Notes under the pieces: model-generated
Databases searched by the model: none
Told to the model about the DNA's origin: nothing
The model's input: the letters and a program-made list of their open reading frames with translations, nothing else
Made by a program: the position numbers and the translations under genes
In this document: in pieces, positions 13,160 through 16,569 of the stretch
How positions within the stretch are numbered: the stretch's first letter is position 1
How the letters are laid out: every line of letters starts with the position of its first letter
Assembly (NCBI GenBank): GCA_964370845.1
Contig: CAYJLB010000051.1
Coordinates: 1-16,569, forward strand
Direction of reading: 5' to 3'
DNA: 16,569 nt
Source of the DNA: CAYJLB01 sp964370845
Lineage (GTDB): Bacteria > Bacillota > Clostridia > Oscillospirales > Ruminococcaceae

Positions 13160-14446
13160 CTATTCACTCTCCTTATCATTTGAATTTGAAATCGGTTTCA
13201 TAGTGTAAACGGTATCAAGAGCAAATGATTTCGCTGCTTCAATAACGCGTTCTCTAGTAACTTTCTTGATTTCTTCCTCTGCTTGTTCTGGTGAGAAATT
13301 ATCGCCACGAAGCTTTTGTATCATATACCAACTTGACAAATCGCGAACTCCGTCGGGAACGGATTTAAAGTCACCAATAATACTTCTAACTGAATTTTCT
13401 AAATCCTCATCAGAAAAATCACCATTTGCAATCGCATCAACTTGGTTTAGAATTTCTTTTCGTGCAAGTTCAATATTTTGCTCCTCAATTCCGCTATCAA
13501 TAAGCAAAGTTCCCTTAAATTCATTGTAAGAAGCGGCACAGTAGTAGCAAAGGCTTAACTTTTCTCTAACATTAACAAATAATTTAGAAAAAGTAGTTCC
13601 ACCTAAAATTGTATTCATTAATTTTACAGCATAATAATCTGTGCACTCAGTTTTCATTGCCATAACCATTTTGCATTGGTTAACATCAAGATTATCGCCA
13701 ATTTCAGCAACTTCAGATTTAAGTGGACTGAAAGTATAAAAATTATTTTCAGTGCAATTTCTTTCAATTTTATCAAAAGCAGCAATAATTTTTTCTTTAA
13801 CAGCAGTAAAATCTCCGCCGCCTGACAAAGTTACCTCAACTTTTGCAGTTTTAAGGACATTCAAATATTGCTCATAAGTTTTAACAGGGTCAAGTTCAAG
13901 TGCAAACTCTTTTTTTCCATAAGCAGGAACTGAACAAGGTTCACCTTCATAGATTTTTCTGTTAGCTTGAAGAATTGCATAGGTTCTTTTTTCATTTATT
14001 TCCGAGTCAATATTGTCGATTAACTCTTGTTTTCTGATGTCAAATTCATCAAGGGCAAAACCGCCATTTTCCACTAAAGGATTAAATAAGCAGTTTATCA
14101 AAATATCGCAAAGTTCTTCAGTAATTTTCTCACCCTCAAGGGAATAATCATCGCAAATACAATCTGCAACAATCCCAATTGTTTGTTTATCACCAATTTT
14201 AGCGTTTACAGAAGTCAAATTTGCTCCATAAAGTTTTGACAATTGAACTGACATAGCAGTTCTTGTTTTTAATTTTTCATTTGTTGACACTAAAAGATTA
14301 GGAATAATTGCGTTCATTGACGTTGTTTCCTCTTTTAAGTCAGTAAAAAGTCTTATTACCATTGAATTTGTCTTAAACTTTTTATCGTTTATAATACAAA
14401 ATCCTAAATTTTCTGAAACATTTTCAGTTTTCACAGTAAGTGACAT
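13160..14446 (-). CDS. ymfF: YmfF-like M16 family protein lacking the zinc motif
   Basis: The 428-residue protein has the two-lobe M16 fold length and typical segments such as NTILGGTTFSKLFVNVREKLSLCYY (about residues 280-305) and the RESKF-like C-terminal lobe. The position where HxxEH should stand (about MNAIIPNLLVSTNEKLKT) has no such residues, so it is predicted to be catalytically inactive. It probably forms a heterodimer with the active YmfH, as in mitochondrial processing peptidase-type pairs. The ATG at 14446 is 11 nt after AGGAGG, slightly long. It is 31 bp after nadE in the same direction. Stop codon TAG. Confidence 0.87.
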   Translation of the reverse strand: MSLTVKTENVSENLGFCIINDKKFKTNSMVIRLFTDLKEETTSMNAIIPNLLVSTNEKLKTRTAMSVQLSKLYGANLTSVNAKIGDKQTIGIVADCICDDYSLEGEKITEELCDILINCLFNPLVENGGFALDEFDIRKQELIDNIDSEINEKRTYAILQANRKIYEGEPCSVPAYGKKEFALELDPVKTYEQYLNVLKTAKVEVTLSGGGDFTAVKEKIIAAFDKIERNCTENNFYTFSPLKSEVAEIGDNLDVNQCKMVMAMKTECTDYYAVKLMNTILGGTTFSKLFVNVREKLSLCYYCAASYNEFKGTLLIDSGIEEQNIELARKEILNQVDAIANGDFSDEDLENSVRSIIGDFKSVPDGVRDLSSWYMIQKLRGDNFSPEQAEEEIKKVTRERVIEAAKSFALDTVYTMKPISNSNDKESE

Positions 14447-14477
14447 AAATTCAAATTCCTCCTATTTATATTAAAAA

Positions 14478-16394
14478 TTAAATTTCTATATTTTCAAGCT
14501 CTTTAAGCCATAAATTAGCACAAGCATCACTAGGCATTCTCAAATCCCCTCTTGGAGATAATGAAACTGCACCAATTTTAGGTCCATCAGGTAGACATGA
14601 ACGTTTAAATTGCTGTTGGAAAAATCTACGATAGAAGGTTTTAAGCCATTTTAAAATAGTTTCTTTACCATATTTTCCATTAAAAGCATAAACTGCAAGT
14701 CTAAAAATTTTACTTGGAGAAAATGCCCATCGCACTGCGTAATACAAGTAAAAATCGTGCAATTCATAAGGTCCAACAATATCCTCGGTAACTTGGGAAA
14801 TTTCACCATCTTTCGGTGGCAATAACTCAGGGCTAACAGGAGTATCAAGAACATCATATAATGCATTTTTCAAAGCTTCGTCCTTAGCAGTATCGGCATA
14901 AAACTTAACAATATGCCTAATTAAAGTTTTTGGTACACCACAATTTACTCCATACATTGACATATGGTCGCCGTTGTAAGTCGCCCAACCTAGTGCAAGT
15001 TCGGACAAATCCCCTGTCCCAACTACAATTCCGCCTGTTTGGTTTGCAATATCCATTAAAATTTTAGTTCGCTCTCTCGCTTGAGAATTTTCATAAACCA
15101 CATCATGAACATTTTCATCGTGGGAAATATCTTCAAAATGCTGATGCACAGCTTTTGAAATATCAATAGTCTTTAAAGTAACACCTAAACTCTCACAAAG
15201 TATTTCAGCGTTTCGCTTAGTTCTTTTAGTTGTTCCAAAACAAGGCATTGTCACAGCAACAATCTCTTTTCTATCCCGTTTTAACTTGTCAATCGCATTA
15301 ACACAAACTAAAAGTGCCAAAGTGGAGTCAAGTCCACCGGAAATACCAAGAACCATAGTTTTCGCAAAAGAATGCTCAACCCTTTTTTTAAGCCCAGCAC
15401 TTTGCATTGCTAAAATCATATTACAACGTGAAGATTTTTCACCCTCATCAAATGGAACAAAAGGATAAGGTGAAAAAGGTCTTGTTAATTCAGTTTCTTC
15501 TTTATTAAATTTTACTCTTACTTTGTCATAATCCTCATCATTTATAGGTGGAAAGGTTGTTGCAACTTTACGTTGTTGATTTAATTTATCAATGTCAATT
15601 TCACTTGTAATTAAGCCATTCTCAAATAAATCGCTTTCTGCCAAAATACTTCCGTTTTCGCAAATAAAACTTTGCCCAGAAAAAACTACATCGGTTGTAG
15701 ACTCCCCGTCCCCAGCATTTGAGTAAATATATCCTGCAATAAGCCTTGCGGACTGCCCTTTTACAAGCTCTTTTCGGTAATCATCTTTTCCAACTAATTC
15801 ATTACTAGCTGAAAGGTTTACAATCAAGTTTGCTCCAGCCATTGCGTGGCTAACTGACACAGGAGAAGGTGCCCATAAATCCTCACAAATTTCACAACCG
15901 ATACGCAAATTAGAAATACTTTCATCTTCAAATAGGATTTTTGTACCCATAGAACAAAGTTTATTACAGTAATGAACTAATTCACGTCCCTCAAAAGCGG
16001 GAGTGAACTGCCTCATTTCATAAAATTCACCATAATTTGGAAGATGAGTTTTAGGAATTATCCCCAAAATCTCTCCATCTTTTATGGCAATAGTACAATT
16101 ATACAGCTTTCCTTTAAAAAGAACAGGTGCTCCCACAAAAATTAGCATATCCAAATCTTTTGTTTCTTCAACAATTTTTTTTACAGCAATTTCAGAGCCT
16201 TCAATCAAAGTGTTATGCAAAAACAAGTCGGAACAAGTGTACCCTGTAACACAAAGTTCAGGAAATACAAGAATTTTAACTCCTTTTTCGCTAGCTTCTT
16301 TACAGCCATTAATAATACTTTCCCTATTAAATTCACAATCACCAACTTTTATTTTTGGTGTAAATGAACCTACTTTTATAAATCCGTCACGCAT
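14478..16394 (-). CDS. nadE: Glutamine-dependent NAD+ synthetase
   Basis: The 638-residue enzyme makes NAD+ from nicotinate adenine dinucleotide, ATP and ammonia taken from glutamine. The N-terminal nitrilase-type glutaminase domain (about 1-280) shows the triad Glu46 (FPELCVTGY), Lys115 (PKTHLPNYGEFYE) and Cys170 (ICEDLW). The synthetase domain (about 325-638) has the P-loop GISGGLDST (350-358) and GTGDLSELALGWATYNGDHM. The length matches the long bacterial form such as that of Mycobacterium, not the short ammonia-only enzyme. The ATG at 16394 follows AAAGGATG. It is the first gene before ymfF-ymfH, with its own promoter and a leader hairpin. Confidence 0.97.
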   Translation of the reverse strand: MRDGFIKVGSFTPKIKVGDCEFNRESIINGCKEASEKGVKILVFPELCVTGYTCSDLFLHNTLIEGSEIAVKKIVEETKDLDMLIFVGAPVLFKGKLYNCTIAIKDGEILGIIPKTHLPNYGEFYEMRQFTPAFEGRELVHYCNKLCSMGTKILFEDESISNLRIGCEICEDLWAPSPVSVSHAMAGANLIVNLSASNELVGKDDYRKELVKGQSARLIAGYIYSNAGDGESTTDVVFSGQSFICENGSILAESDLFENGLITSEIDIDKLNQQRKVATTFPPINDEDYDKVRVKFNKEETELTRPFSPYPFVPFDEGEKSSRCNMILAMQSAGLKKRVEHSFAKTMVLGISGGLDSTLALLVCVNAIDKLKRDRKEIVAVTMPCFGTTKRTKRNAEILCESLGVTLKTIDISKAVHQHFEDISHDENVHDVVYENSQARERTKILMDIANQTGGIVVGTGDLSELALGWATYNGDHMSMYGVNCGVPKTLIRHIVKFYADTAKDEALKNALYDVLDTPVSPELLPPKDGEISQVTEDIVGPYELHDFYLYYAVRWAFSPSKIFRLAVYAFNGKYGKETILKWLKTFYRRFFQQQFKRSCLPDGPKIGAVSLSPRGDLRMPSDACANLWLKELENIEI

Positions 16395-16439
16395 TAAAAA
16401 ACATCCTTTACATAGCTTTTTTCGGTAAAAATCAGAAAA

Positions 16440-16484
16440 ACAATACTACCGAGTTTTAAAATTTCTATAACTCGTCAGTATTGT
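16440..16484 (-). terminator. Terminator-like hairpin at the start of the nadE leader
   Basis: The arms 16469-16484 and 16440-16455 pair over 8 + 6 bp around a 2x2 internal loop, with a 13-nt hairpin loop. On the minus strand the stem is followed by TTTTT. It starts at about the predicted first nucleotide of the nadE transcript. It may act as an attenuator or as a 5' stabilising stem; alternatively it could end a gene to the right of the window. Confidence 0.55.
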
Positions 16485-16489
16485 CTTTA

Positions 16490-16518
16490 ATTATACTACA
16501 ATTTTAAAAGGTTTACAA
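16490..16518 (-). promoter_or_regulatory. nadE promoter
   Basis: On the minus strand TTGTAA (16518-16513) and TATAAT (16495-16490) are exactly 17 bp apart. The expected start is near 16483, about 90 nt before the nadE ATG. The remaining bases to the window edge are AT-rich and show no gene. Confidence 0.75.
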
Positions 16519-16569
16519 GTATTTTTTACCTTTTTTCCTTTTTTATTAGTACAAGTGTTGATAAACTTT

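Noticed and set aside
1..16569. CRISPR arrays, tRNA/rRNA genes, insertion sequences, prophage genes.
   Set aside because: No repeat-spacer pattern, tRNA-like cloverleaf, transposase or phage motif was seen while reading either strand.

Overview
The window is a gene-dense stretch of a low-GC bacterial chromosome, most likely an uncultured gut-type member of the Firmicutes/Clostridia. The evidence is the AT-rich sequence, strong AGGAGG-type ribosome binding sites, TTG starts, and Firmicutes-style gene sets (adaA-ogt, ymfF-ymfH, rpsO-pnp, recD2-comF-mreB). All genes but one lie on the minus strand. No phage, insertion sequence, CRISPR array, tRNA or rRNA was seen. Most of the window is housekeeping; the unusual material lies in gene architecture, leaders and codon use.

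Layout from left to right, with transcription mostly right to left. (1) 31-1150: an adaptive-response operon for alkylated DNA, adaA then ogt, ending in a strong terminator. (2) 1340-1977: a plus-strand TetR regulator with a near-consensus promoter that contains a palindromic operator. A shared convergent terminator follows. (3) 2037-6634: a tight operon of a small membrane protein, recD2, comF, an mreB-family gene and a DUF1294 membrane protein. Its first ribosome binding site may be masked by a hairpin. (4) 6658-9501: rpsO and pnp with their own promoter, a long rpsO leader, a terminator-like hairpin between the genes and a long double-stranded hairpin in the pnp leader. The rpsO reading frame has an in-frame TGA at codon 62. 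(5) 9526-11706: one 726-codon frame joining Lgt (lipoprotein diacylglyceryl transferase) to complete FolD through an acidic linker of about 140 residues. A structured leader precedes it. (6) 11883-16518: nadE, ymfF and ymfH, with a promoter and a terminator-like hairpin at the start of the transcript.

The genes cover DNA repair (AdaA, Ogt, RecD2), cell shape and envelope (MreB, Lgt), translation and RNA turnover (S15, PNPase, the YmfF/YmfH pair linked to EF-P modification) and cofactors (FolD, NadE). Points most worth checking are the TGA inside rpsO in a window where none of 13 other genes ends in TGA, the Lgt-FolD frame with its internal folD start, and the possible three-way-junction RNA in front of lgt.
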